Program-made: the position numbers and the translations under genes
Notes under the pieces: generated by a model
The model's database searches: none
Seen by the model: only the letters and a program-made list of their open reading frames with translations
What the model was told of the DNA's origin: nothing
Shown here: positions 1 to 7,354 of the stretch, in pieces
Layout of the letters: each line of letters opens with the position of its first letter
Position numbering within the stretch: the first letter of the stretch is position 1
Assembly (NCBI GenBank): GCA_038326615.1
Contig: JBBQKF010000087.1
Coordinates: 1 to 12,054, forward strand
Origin: JBBQKF01 sp038326615
GTDB taxonomy: Bacteria > Bacillota > Clostridia > Saccharofermentanales > UBA5734
Reading direction: 5' to 3'
Length of the DNA: 12,054 nt

Positions 1-1118
1 GGATAAACTTCTTTTGATCCAAGACCATAACGACCATTAATGATAACAGGCCTTACTTCGCTATTAAAATAAGCTGTGCATACATCAAGGAACAAAGGCT
101 CTCCAAGAGCTCCTGGTTCTTTAGTTCTATCAAGTACAGCAATTTTCTTAACTGTTGAGGGTACAGCTTCAAGCATTCTTTCAATTGAGAATGGTCTGTA
201 AAGATGAACTTTAACCATACCAACTTTTTGTCCATCAGCCATCATATGATCTATTGTTTCTTCAATTGTTTCACAAACAGATCCCATAGCAATTATTATT
301 TTATCTGCATCTGGTGCGCCATAATAATTAAATGGTTTATACGTTCTGCCAGTTAATTCACTGATTTTTTCCATGTAATAATCTACAATCGCTGGTAATG
401 CATCATAGTAAGGGTTACAGGCTTCTCTTGCCTGGAAGAAAATATCAGGATTCTGAGCTGTTCCACGAACGATTGGTTTATTAGGTGTTAATGCTCTGTC
501 ACGAAAAGCTTGCACTGCATCATAATCAACAAGTTCTGCAAGGTCTGCATAATCTAAAGCTTCAATTTTCTGTACTTCGTGTGAAGTACGGAATCCGTCA
601 AAGAAATGAAGGAATGGAACACGTCCTTTTATTGCACAAAGATGTGCCACGGCTGTTAAATCCATAACTTCTTGTACGCTGTTAGACGCAAGCATTGCAA
701 ATCCTGTCTGTCTACATGCCATAACATCTGAGTGATCTCCAAAAATGTTAAGAGCGTGGCTGGCAACACATCTTGCTGTTACATGAAAAACACCGGGAAG
801 TAATTCTCCGGCAATTTTAAACATATTAGGTATCATTAAAAGAAGCCCCTGAGATGCTGTATACGTTGTTGTCAATGCGCCTGCTGCTAATGAACCATGG
901 ACTGTTCCTGCAGCGCCTGCCTCTGATTGCATTTCACAAACATTAACTGTCTGTCCAAAAATGTTCTTTTTCCCTTCTTGCGACCATTGGTCTGTGTAAT
1001 CCGCCATTGGGGATGATGGTGTGATAGGGTATATGCCCGCAACTTCTGTAAATGCATACGATGTATACGCAGCGGCATTGTTCCCATCAACGGTCATAAA
1101 CTTCTTAACTTTTGCCAT
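1..1118 (-). CDS. nifJ: Pyruvate:ferredoxin (flavodoxin) oxidoreductase, N-terminal part (cut by window edge)
   Basis: This is the 5' end of the gene for the cytoplasmic enzyme that decarboxylates pyruvate to acetyl-CoA and CO2, passing electrons to ferredoxin or flavodoxin via thiamine diphosphate and iron-sulfur clusters. About 372 codons are visible; the family is usually near 1,170-1,190 residues, so the cluster domains and the C-terminal TPP domain lie beyond the left edge. The visible part has YPITPSSPMAD at residues 30-40, with Thr33 matching the substrate Thr of the family. It also has CEMQSEAGAAG with the TPP-activating Glu66, and VTAR with Arg116 matching the pyruvate-binding Arg. 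The frame is open throughout. The start is ATG at 1118, preceded by AAAGGAGA at 1126-1133 with good spacing. It follows gpmI on the same strand but has its own promoter in the 228 bp gap. Confidence 0.96.
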   Translation of the reverse strand, partial: MAKVKKFMTVDGNNAAAYTSYAFTEVAGIYPITPSSPMADYTDQWSQEGKKNIFGQTVNVCEMQSEAGAAGTVHGSLAAGALTTTYTASQGLLLMIPNMFKIAGELLPGVFHVTARCVASHALNIFGDHSDVMACRQTGFAMLASNSVQEVMDLTAVAHLCAIKGRVPFLHFFDGFRTSHEVQKIEALDYADLAELVDYDAVQAFRDRALTPNKPIVRGTAQNPDIFFQAREACNPYYDALPAIVDYYMEKISELTGRTYKPFNYYGAPDADKIIIAMGSVCETIEETIDHMMADGQKVGMVKVHLYRPFSIERMLEAVPSTVKKIAVLDRTKEPGALGEPLFLDVCTAYFNSEVRPVIINGRYGLGSKEVY

Positions 1119-1158
1119 TTTCTTATCTCCTTTATATTGATTATCAAAAATTTACTAT

Positions 1159-1180
1159 TTGGTTAACTAAAATTAACCAA
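1159..1180. promoter_or_regulatory. Operator-like inverted repeat at the nifJ transcription start
   Basis: Perfect palindrome TTGGTTAA-N6-TTAACCAA lying immediately downstream of the -10, over the predicted transcription start. This position suits a repressor site. It resembles the redox-sensor Rex box (TTGTTAA-N4-TTAACAA) in its half-sites but has 8-bp arms and a 6-bp spacer, so assignment to Rex is only a guess. As RNA it could also form a weak hairpin in the leader. Confidence 0.5.
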
Positions 1181-1184
1181 TGGT

Positions 1185-1193
1185 ATTATACCA
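1185..1193 (-). promoter_or_regulatory. nifJ extended -10 promoter element
   Basis: On the minus strand this reads TGGTATAAT, a perfect TATAAT (1185-1190) with the TGn extension. No good -35 is visible at 16-18 bp spacing, which fits an extended -10 promoter. The predicted transcription start is near 1178, giving nifJ a leader of about 60 nt. Confidence 0.6.
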
Positions 1194-1346
1194 CAAAATT
1201 TAGCATTTGAATGTTGTTGCTTTTATTTTTTATAAATAATACACCATGATTACCTCTGACCTGTAACAAACCAACTTCCACTTATTATATTATAAGCTCT
1301 TAAAATTGTTACGGAGCATCATTATATTTTATAAATGCCAAACAAT

Positions 1347-2900
1347 CTAATTCAAAATAAGACTTTCGCCAGTCATTTCTTCCGGCTTAGCAATACCCAT
1401 CAAGTCAAGCATCGTAGGGGTAAGGTCAGCAAGCTTCCCATCTTTAAGTTTCAAATTTCCTGCGCCAACTAAAATTAATGGAACCGGAAAGGTTGTGTGT
1501 GCTGTAAATGGCCCTCCAGTTATAGGATCAACCATCTGCTCAGCATTTCCATGGTCTGCTGTTAAAAGTGCTATTCCACCTTGTGCAAGAATTGCATCCA
1601 CTACTTTACCTACACATGAGTCAACGGTTTCAACCGCCTTCTTAGCAGCGTCAAAAAATCCTGTGTGTCCAACCATATCACAGTTAGCAAAATTAAGAAT
1701 AATTACGTCATATTTCTTTGATTCAACTCTTCTTACTGCCTCATCGGCGACCTCATATGCACTCATTTCAGGTTTCAAATCATATGTTGCAACTTTAGGT
1801 GATGCAACAAGGGCTCTGTCTTCGCCAGGATATTCTTCTTCAACACCACCGTTGAAGAAAAATGTAACGTGAGCATACTTCTCTGTTTCTGCTATGCGTA
1901 GTTGTGTTAATCCATTTTGGCTAACCACTTCGCCAAATGTATGATTCAAATTTTCTGGAAGATATGCAAAAGTAATTCCCGGAAATTTCGCAAAAGTAAT
2001 ATCATATTGAGTCATGCATACAAAGCAAAGCGGGAAATATCCTTTAGCACGTTCAAATCCTTTAAATTCAGGATCAACAAATGTGCGAGTAATTTCTCTT
2101 GCGCGGTCTGGACGGAAATTAAAGAAAATCACCGAGTCGTTAGAACAAATGGTAGCAATAGGTACACCATCTTTCGTAATAACTGTTGGAAGAACAAATT
2201 CATCCATAATTTCATTGCTATAAGATAGCTTTACTGCCTCGCATGCCTCGGTTGCAATAACCCCTTCTCCAAGAACCATAGCATCGTATGCCTTCTTTAC
2301 TCGGTCCCAGCGATTGTCGCGATCCATAGCGTAATAACGACCCATGATTGATGCGATTTTACCTGTACCGATTTCCTTAAGTTTTGCTTCTAATTCCTGT
2401 GTGAATCCAAGTGCTGAATCTGGTGGAACATCTCTTCCATCAAAAAAGCAATGAATATAAACTTTATCAAGACCATGTCTTTTTGCGAGTTCAACTAACG
2501 CATATAAATGTGTGTTGTGGCTATGGACACCGCCATCAGAGAGCAATCCGAACAAGTGTAATGCTGTGTTGTACTTCTTACAATTGTTAATTGCTGCAAT
2601 AAATTCTTTCTTATCAAAGAACATGCCTTCTTCAATCTCTTTAGTTATGCGCGTTAATTCCTGATACACAATACGTCCAGCCCCAAGATTTGTATGTCCA
2701 ACTTCAGAGTTTCCCATTTGACCTCTTGGAAGTCCGACATCCATACCACTTGTATGAACAAGACAGTTTGGATAGTTTGCCATATATGAATCGATATTAG
2801 GCTTATTAGCTGCAAATATTGCATTGCCTTCTGTCACTGGATTGTATCCAAATCCGTCCATGATTACTAGAGTTATTGGTCTTTTTGAGAGTTTTGTCAT
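1347..2900 (-). CDS. gpmI: 2,3-bisphosphoglycerate-independent phosphoglycerate mutase
   Basis: Encodes the cytoplasmic, Mn-dependent, alkaline-phosphatase-superfamily mutase that interconverts 3- and 2-phosphoglycerate in glycolysis. Its 517 residues match the family length. Visible motifs are MDGFGYN with metal ligand Asp15, GQMGNSEVGH with the phosphorylated Ser65, GGVHSHNTHL, DGRDVPPDSAL, the RYYAMDRDNRWDR substrate loop, NFRPDRARE, the metal-binding NCDMVGHTGFFDAA and TADHGNAEQM. The start is fixed: ATG 2900 places MDGFG at its usual distance, and an in-frame TAA sits directly upstream. The Shine-Dalgarno AAAGGAGA is 38 nt away with a perfect hairpin in between. It lies 232 bp downstream of pgk-tpiA on the same strand. 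No strong promoter is seen in that gap, so cotranscription is possible. Confidence 0.97.
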   Translation of the reverse strand: MTKLSKRPITLVIMDGFGYNPVTEGNAIFAANKPNIDSYMANYPNCLVHTSGMDVGLPRGQMGNSEVGHTNLGAGRIVYQELTRITKEIEEGMFFDKKEFIAAINNCKKYNTALHLFGLLSDGGVHSHNTHLYALVELAKRHGLDKVYIHCFFDGRDVPPDSALGFTQELEAKLKEIGTGKIASIMGRYYAMDRDNRWDRVKKAYDAMVLGEGVIATEACEAVKLSYSNEIMDEFVLPTVITKDGVPIATICSNDSVIFFNFRPDRAREITRTFVDPEFKGFERAKGYFPLCFVCMTQYDITFAKFPGITFAYLPENLNHTFGEVVSQNGLTQLRIAETEKYAHVTFFFNGGVEEEYPGEDRALVASPKVATYDLKPEMSAYEVADEAVRRVESKKYDVIILNFANCDMVGHTGFFDAAKKAVETVDSCVGKVVDAILAQGGIALLTADHGNAEQMVDPITGGPFTAHTTFPVPLILVGAGNLKLKDGKLADLTPTMLDLMGIAKPEEMTGESLILN

Positions 2901-2946
2901 TTATTTCTTGTATGATTTAATTGGTAACTAAATCATACTCTCCTTT
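2901..2946 (-). promoter_or_regulatory. gpmI translation-initiation region with hairpin between Shine-Dalgarno and ATG
   Basis: In mRNA sense the order is AAAGGAGA (2939-2946), then a perfect 10-bp stem GTATGATTTA / TAAATCATAC with a 9-nt loop (2910-2938), then 9 nt, then the gpmI ATG. The linear gap from Shine-Dalgarno to start is 38 nt, too long for normal initiation. Folding the hairpin brings the two to about 9 nt apart, the optimal distance. A two-codon ORF (ATG ATT TAG) also begins inside the stem, just after the Shine-Dalgarno. The arrangement is seen in the sequence; the function is inferred. Confidence 0.6.
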
Positions 2947-3132
2947 CCTATAATTATTGCTCATTTGCTAAATTTAAGCAGATTTCGTTTTACTACGGTT
3001 TGAGCTATAGCTGAGTTGGACACTGTGGACTTTTTGTTTTTCCAATATCTTACTATTGAAGGGGTTTATTGCCACAGTTTCATTTAAATCATTTATAGTT
3101 GGATTCCTTGGATAAACCTTGGATACCTTTTA

Positions 3133-5079
3133 TTATCCTTTGCAAATTGTTGCAAAATCAGGTGCTTTAAGTGATGCTCCGCCAACAAGCCCGCCATCAA
3201 TATCTTTCATTGTAAAGAGACCGTGTGCTGATGTCGGTGAAACACTTCCGCCATAAAGAATCCTTGTTGATTCTGCGATTACATCTCCATATAAATCTTT
3301 TAAAATTCCACGTATAAATGCACAAACTTCCTGCGCCTGTTCATCACTTGCAACTTTGCCAGTTCCTATTGCCCAAATTGGTTCGTAGGCAATTGTAATG
3401 AATCCCATTTTTGCTGATAAAATTCCTGCAAGAGCTTCAACAATTTGTGTTTTGATGTGATCAAAAGTCTCTCCTGCTTCTCTTTGTGTAAGAGATTCAC
3501 CGCAACATACTATTGGACGAACACCCCAGTTAAGCGCAGCTTTAGTTTTCTTATTAACAGTTTCATTTGTTTCAGCAAAATATTCTCTTCTTTCGCTATG
3601 ACCAATGATTACGAAAGGAACACCCATTTCGGCAAGCATCTGAGCTGATATTTCTCCAGTATAAGCTCCTTTATCTTCAAAATGGCAATTCTGTGCAGCA
3701 ATTTTGACGTTGGAATAAGCACTTGCTTCAAGAGCTGCGTTAATTGCTGTGAAAGGAACACCAAGTGCGATTTCTGATTCTTCATCAGCAACAAGTACTT
3801 TTAATTCTGTAATTAGTTTTTCGGCTTCTGAAGGAACACCTTTATTCATTTTCCAGTTTCCAGCTGCAAAGGTTCTACGTGGGTTCTTGTCCATAAGGCA
3901 ATCAATTCCTGGTAAAACTTTGCCCTCAAGAAATTCAAGAGAAGCTCCGCCACCTGTAGAAATATGAGAAACTTGATCTGCAAATCCAAGAATTTCAACA
4001 GCAGCCGCTGAGTCTCCGCCACCAATTATTGATATAGCAGATGAGTCTGCAACTGCTCTTGCAACTTCTCTTGTTCCGATAGCAAATTTTTCGAATTCAA
4101 AAACCCCCATAGGTCCATTCCAGACAATAGTTCCGGCATCTTTAATGGCATTAGCGAATATTTCTATTGTTTTAGCTCCGATATCAAGCCCCATCCATCC
4201 GTCAGGCATTTCTCTTGAGTCTACAGTTTTAGATTGGGCGTCTGCTGCGAATTTGTCAGCTATTACTGTATCTACTGGCAAAAGAATGTTTACCCCTTTT
4301 GCCTTTGCTTTCTCAAGAAGCACCTTTGCAAGTTCAACTTTATCTGCTTCGCAAAGAGAATTGCCAATTCCAAACCCTTGAGCAACAAAGAAGGTATACG
4401 CCATTCCGCCACCGATTATAAGTGTATCAACTTTGCCAATTAGATTATCTATAACTCCGATTTTGTCAGAGACTTTTGCTCCACCTAAAATTGCAACAAA
4501 TGGTCTTTTGGGGTTAGCGAGTGATCCTCCAATAAAATCCAATTCCTTTTGGATAAGGTATCCGCTTACTGCCGGAAGGAAATTTGCAAGGCCCGCTGTA
4601 GATGCATGTGCGCGGTGTGCAGTTCCAAAAGCATCGTTTACAAAAACATCTGCCATTGATGCTAGTTCTCTTGCAAAAGCAGGAGAGTTCTTTGTTTCTT
4701 CTTTATGGAAACGAACATTCTCTAACATAAGAATTTCGCCATTTTTAAGAGCTGCAGCCTTTGCTTTTGCATCTTCACCAATAACATCATTAGCAAGAAC
4801 TACTTCCTTGCCAAGAAGTTTTGCGAGGCGTTCTGCAGCAGGTTTCATCGAAAATTTTGCTTCAGGTCCGTTTGTTGGTCTTCCTAAGTGTGATACTAAA
4901 ATAACTTTGGCTTGGTTCTTCAAAAGATATTTGATTGTTGGCAATGCTCCCTGGATTCTTTTATCGTCTGTAATTTCTCCTGTCACCTTGTCCTGTGGAA
5001 CGTTGAAATCCACACGCACAATAACTCTTTTTTCCTTTACATCGATGTCCTCAATGTTCTTTTTTTGCATCATAGCCAT
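3133..5079 (-). CDS. pgk-tpiA: Bifunctional phosphoglycerate kinase / triosephosphate isomerase fusion
   Basis: A single 648-codon frame encodes two complete glycolytic enzymes. Residues 1-395 are phosphoglycerate kinase (1,3-bisphosphoglycerate + ADP to 3-phosphoglycerate + ATP). They carry RVDFNVP (22-28), SHLGRP (63-68), VNDAFGTAHRAHAS, GGAKVSDKI, NGPMGVFE, the nucleotide-binding GGGDSAAAV and STGGGASLEFLEGK. Residues 396-648 are triosephosphate isomerase, with GNWKMN (Asn408, Lys410), catalytic His494 in GHSERR, catalytic Glu566 in YEPIWAIGTGK, then YGGSVSP and GGLVGGASL. The joint is MDKNPRRTF, with almost no linker and no stop or frameshift. The ATG at 3894 could in principle start a separate isomerase, but no good Shine-Dalgarno precedes it. 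The start at ATG 5079 is supported by GGGAGAG at 5087-5093. No gapdh is adjacent in this window. Confidence 0.96.
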   Translation of the reverse strand: MAMMQKKNIEDIDVKEKRVIVRVDFNVPQDKVTGEITDDKRIQGALPTIKYLLKNQAKVILVSHLGRPTNGPEAKFSMKPAAERLAKLLGKEVVLANDVIGEDAKAKAAALKNGEILMLENVRFHKEETKNSPAFARELASMADVFVNDAFGTAHRAHASTAGLANFLPAVSGYLIQKELDFIGGSLANPKRPFVAILGGAKVSDKIGVIDNLIGKVDTLIIGGGMAYTFFVAQGFGIGNSLCEADKVELAKVLLEKAKAKGVNILLPVDTVIADKFAADAQSKTVDSREMPDGWMGLDIGAKTIEIFANAIKDAGTIVWNGPMGVFEFEKFAIGTREVARAVADSSAISIIGGGDSAAAVEILGFADQVSHISTGGGASLEFLEGKVLPGIDCLMDKNPRRTFAAGNWKMNKGVPSEAEKLITELKVLVADEESEIALGVPFTAINAALEASAYSNVKIAAQNCHFEDKGAYTGEISAQMLAEMGVPFVIIGHSERREYFAETNETVNKKTKAALNWGVRPIVCCGESLTQREAGETFDHIKTQIVEALAGILSAKMGFITIAYEPIWAIGTGKVASDEQAQEVCAFIRGILKDLYGDVIAESTRILYGGSVSPTSAHGLFTMKDIDGGLVGGASLKAPDFATICKG

Positions 5080-5119
5080 GTTAACACTCTCCCATAAATT
5101 TATTTTTTCATCATTTAAT

Positions 5120-5195
5120 TTTGATTTATTATTTTATTTTGATTTATTATTTTATTCTATTTCGTTTATTATTTTATTTTGATTTATTAGTTTAG
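5120..5195. repeat. AT-rich tandem array, about 18 bp unit, four copies
   Basis: Units of TTTGATTTATTATTTTAT lie at 5120-5137 and 5138-5155 (identical), with a longer 22-bp variant at 5156-5177 and a variant at 5178-5195. The array sits 40-115 bp upstream of the pgk-tpiA start, so it is probably in its promoter or leader. No coding frame uses it. Confidence 0.85.
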
Positions 5196-5205
5196 GTCCT
5201 GTTTT

Positions 5206-5211
5206 ATTATA
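5206..5211 (-). promoter_or_regulatory. Weak candidate -10 for pgk-tpiA, between the two repeat arrays
   Basis: A TATAAT on the minus strand sits between the two arrays. No convincing -35 is seen at the right spacing, and the surroundings are so AT-rich that a chance match is likely. Confidence 0.2.
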
Positions 5212-5238
5212 TTGAGATTAATATTCTGCTTAACTCTG

Positions 5239-5348
5239 TTCTATTTCATGTTCTATTTTTATGTTCTATTTCATTTTCTATTTCATTTTCTATTTCATTT
5301 TCTATTTCATTTTCTGTTTCATTTTCTGTTTCATTTTCTGTTTTTATG
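5239..5348. repeat. 12-bp tandem minisatellite, nine units, upstream of pgk-tpiA
   Basis: Nine head-to-tail units of TTCTATTTCATT and the variant TTCTGTTTCATT. Units 2 (5251-5263) and 9 (5336-5348) share the same 13-bp form ending in TTTTATG, and the A/G change separates units 1-6 from 7-9, so the array has internal order. On the plus strand it gives a spurious Phe/His/Leu-rich frame. In pgk sense it is purine-rich, with an ATG-AAA-(CAG or TAG) run every 12 nt. The units are perfect or nearly so, implying recent slippage or recombination. Confidence 0.9.
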
Positions 5349-5869
5349 TTCCGGCTTATTCTTTTTGTCTTGTTATCTCATTTCTATTATTTTTCTTAAC
5401 AGTTTAAATTATTAACTTAGAAGTAAGCTTCACCCGTTATTTAATTTGTTTTATTTTCGTATAACTATTGTAATGATTTATGGCCTTTTATCTTTTCAAA
5501 TTATTTACCACCCATTATTGTAAACCTTTTTAGAGTCTTTTTCAACTTAATTATCAATGGCATCCCACACAAAAATAAGCCTATACAAGGATTTTATTCA
5601 TGTTAAACCGTCAATACTTAGCGTAAAAATGCATCTGAATAGTTATGTACATAAATCGTAACTATTAAATGCATTTTTGATTTAATATAGTGTTCTTTGT
5701 ATTTTTGCTTTAGTTCTCTTTTCTTTGTATTTCAATATAAAAGGATTCATTGAAAATTGCATTTTTATGGTAATTTTAGTTTTTGATTCGGATGTCAAAA
5801 GTATGCTAGATATCATATGTGATAAAAGTGTTTGAATTCATTTTTTGAAACTAGAACTATTATTATCTA
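5349..5869. other. Gene-free AT-rich region between pgk-tpiA and the epimerase-like gene
   Basis: No frame here has codon structure or recognisable protein similarity. It contains the stem-loop at 5625-5678, described separately, and otherwise plain AT-rich DNA. It should include the 3' end of the epimerase-like transcript and any distal promoter for pgk-tpiA. I see no strong sigma-A promoter. Confidence 0.6.
5625..5678. terminator. Long AT-rich stem-loop, possible bidirectional terminator
   Basis: Outer arms AAAAATGCAT (5625-5634) and ATGCATTTTT (5669-5678) pair over 10 bp. Inside them TAGTTA (5640-5645) pairs with TAACTA (5659-5664). Because the outer arms end in A5 and T5, a T run follows the stem on either strand. 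It is about 190 bp past the stop of the epimerase-like gene. The stem has few G/C pairs, so terminator strength is doubtful. Confidence 0.35.
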
Positions 5870-6901
5870 CTAAATTTCTTTAACCGAAAGTTCTAATTCG
5901 AAATATTCCTTTGAAAAAGGCTGTATAGTCTTTAATGTCCCATTTTTGCGCTCTTCTACGCGCCCTTTGATAAAGCTATTGGTAGGTTCAAGGCCTAATG
6001 CATAATCGCCAGATCTCATAGATTTCCACTGTGCAAGAACTGGAAGTGTTTCGAGAGACTGCTTTAACGTCACTTCAAGCCCAAGTGAAGAATTAACAAG
6101 TGAAACTTTACCGACTTTATTGCTATCACCCTTTTGAATATGGAAAAAGACTTGTTCCTTATAATTATCGTCAGGAGCAATAATTTCTGTATGCGTATCA
6201 ATTCCTGCCTCGGCATCAATATTTCTAGGAGTTACATGATCACTCTCTTCAAACATGACTTTACAGCCATCTTGCAACATTGGAAACCCGAAATTAAAAT
6301 GGTAAAGAAGCATGAATTCCTCCGCACTTACAGATTCATTCTCAAGTACATCGTTAATTTTAATAATTGATTTAGAAGTGTCAATGGTTATTGTACGCGA
6401 CATCTTAAGCTGGCATCCAAATAAAGCCGTTTCGCGAACCACACCATAAATTTCAACTATATCTTTAGAAATCCATTTTATCGAAATGTCCTGAGCTGGC
6501 AAAGTGTTATACCTGCCATGAATTGGGTGATATTCGCCACCTTCTTCTCTGCAATTCGGCCCTGCATTACGAAGTCCGCAAGTGGTTAACAGCCCTCCGG
6601 AAAAGTAATGCAAAAATTCATCTTCGTGAGGATTTATCCCACTTAATCCTGTAATTCCATTCTTCGAAAGAAACCCAAGGTTAACTCCCTTATACCTTGC
6701 ACTGACAATGTCAAGCCCGCGATCTACAAGGATTAAAAGTTCAAGACCGCCACCCCCTATTACTTCAATAGCTTCTGTCCCCTTTGCTTTACCATCAAGA
6801 AGCATAATTCTTCTTGCAGTATTTAGAGATTCCATTGTTCCTGAGTATTTTAAAAGCAGTTTCTCGTCATAAATTTTGCCAAGTATTTCCATCTTTGTCA
6901 C
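5870..6901 (-). CDS. DUF4432 family aldose 1-epimerase-like protein
   Basis: Belongs to the galactose-mutarotase-like beta-sandwich proteins annotated as DUF4432 or aldose epimerase family, presumed to bind a sugar in the cytoplasm; no substrate is known from the sequence. Typical features are an N-terminus like MEILGKIYDEKLLLKYSG, the VDRGLDIVSARYKG block, FSGGLLTTCGLRNAGPN, HPIHGRYNTLPA, LLYHFNFGFPML and a C-terminal LGLEPTN. The frame is open up to ATG 7015, but those extra codons are translated from a repeat hairpin. I therefore choose GTG 6901, with AAGAGG at 6907-6912 (spacing 5). ATG 6892, three codons in, fits the family start equally well. Length from there is about 340 residues. The catalytic His/Glu set of true mutarotases is not asserted here. 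Confidence 0.85.
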   Translation of the reverse strand: MTKMEILGKIYDEKLLLKYSGTMESLNTARRIMLLDGKAKGTEAIEVIGGGGLELLILVDRGLDIVSARYKGVNLGFLSKNGITGLSGINPHEDEFLHYFSGGLLTTCGLRNAGPNCREEGGEYHPIHGRYNTLPAQDISIKWISKDIVEIYGVVRETALFGCQLKMSRTITIDTSKSIIKINDVLENESVSAEEFMLLYHFNFGFPMLQDGCKVMFEESDHVTPRNIDAEAGIDTHTEIIAPDDNYKEQVFFHIQKGDSNKVGKVSLVNSSLGLEVTLKQSLETLPVLAQWKSMRSGDYALGLEPTNSFIKGRVEERKNGTLKTIQPFSKEYFELELSVKEI

Positions 6902-6985
6902 TTTAACCTCTTGTAGCAAGAAGTCTCCCTCCTCTAATCTACCTTGCTCGCGAAAGCGAGAAGATAAGGTGGGAGATGAATTGCT
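6902..6985. repeat. Dispersed hairpin element, copy A (overlaps the upstream frame of the epimerase-like gene)
   Basis: From 6915 to 6985 the sequence folds on itself. AGCAA pairs with TTGCT, the TCTCCC and GGGAGA blocks face each other, and a perfect CTCGC-GAAA-GCGAG hairpin (6947-6960) forms the tip. The segment 6902-6953 recurs almost exactly at 8361-8413. On the minus strand both copies encode REQG-x-x-EEGDFLL. The shape and placement recall the right end of an IS200/IS605 TnpB element, where the 3' end of tnpB overlaps a structured RNA, but no transposase remains. Confidence 0.65.
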
Positions 6986-7015
6986 ATCCGCACCTTGAAA
7001 ATTATTATAATACAA

Positions 7016-7354
7016 TTTCTATTATTTAGATACCCCCAAAACATGCCGATTCTTTGTAATACCTATAACACAGGAACGAAAAATATATCTAAACCAAATA
7101 TAAAAACGAGTAAAATATTAAGCATGTGTTAACATTGTAAGAATCACAGAATAAAGAGTAAAAACAGGTTGAGTTTTTTCAAGAAATTTGGTATAATTAC
7201 AGTACAAACAAAAACTTGTAATGCCTGATATTATTGCATGTACGACAAAAACAAACAATTGGTAAAATATTAATTACCCGACGAAAATAATTAAAAAAAT
7301 CTATTAGAAAATCATTGAAAAAGAAGGTACAACAGGCAGGAATACTGGTCCAAG
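7016..7354. other. Gene-free stretch upstream of the epimerase-like gene
   Basis: AT-rich, with no convincing frame on either strand. Its only clear signal is the plus-strand promoter at 7169-7197, listed separately. No minus-strand promoter for the epimerase-like gene could be identified with confidence. Confidence 0.5.
7169..7197 (+). promoter_or_regulatory. Strong sigma-A type promoter on the plus strand
   Basis: TTGAGT (7169-7174), a 17-bp spacer, then a perfect TATAAT (7192-7197) preceded by TGG, so it is also an extended -10. It reads toward the multi-hairpin element and the sulfatase remnant. It may once have driven the intact sulfatase gene or operon, or now drive a structured non-coding transcript; no intact gene follows. 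Confidence 0.65.

Noticed and set aside
1495..1872. 125-codon plus-strand frame antisense to gpmI
   Set aside because: Shadow frame opposite a clearly functional conserved gene.
2998..3035. Terminator between pgk-tpiA and gpmI
   Set aside because: AGCTATAGCT is a short palindrome and the T-run lies on the wrong strand for these genes; no convincing stem with a T tract is present.
3133..3894. Separate tpiA gene starting at ATG 3894
   Set aside because: The frame is continuous with PGK, the joint has no stop, and no good Shine-Dalgarno precedes that ATG; a fusion is the simpler reading.
4433..5182. 249-codon plus-strand frame antisense to pgk
   Set aside because: It is a shadow of the strongly conserved PGK coding sequence on the minus strand and has no family resemblance of its own.
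5239..5348. CRISPR-like array
   Set aside because: The 12-bp units are directly adjacent with no unique spacers, so this is a minisatellite.
5212..5415. Plus-strand frame rich in Phe, His and Leu
   Set aside because: It is the translation of the 12-bp tandem array and flanking T-rich DNA, with no ribosome binding site or codon structure.
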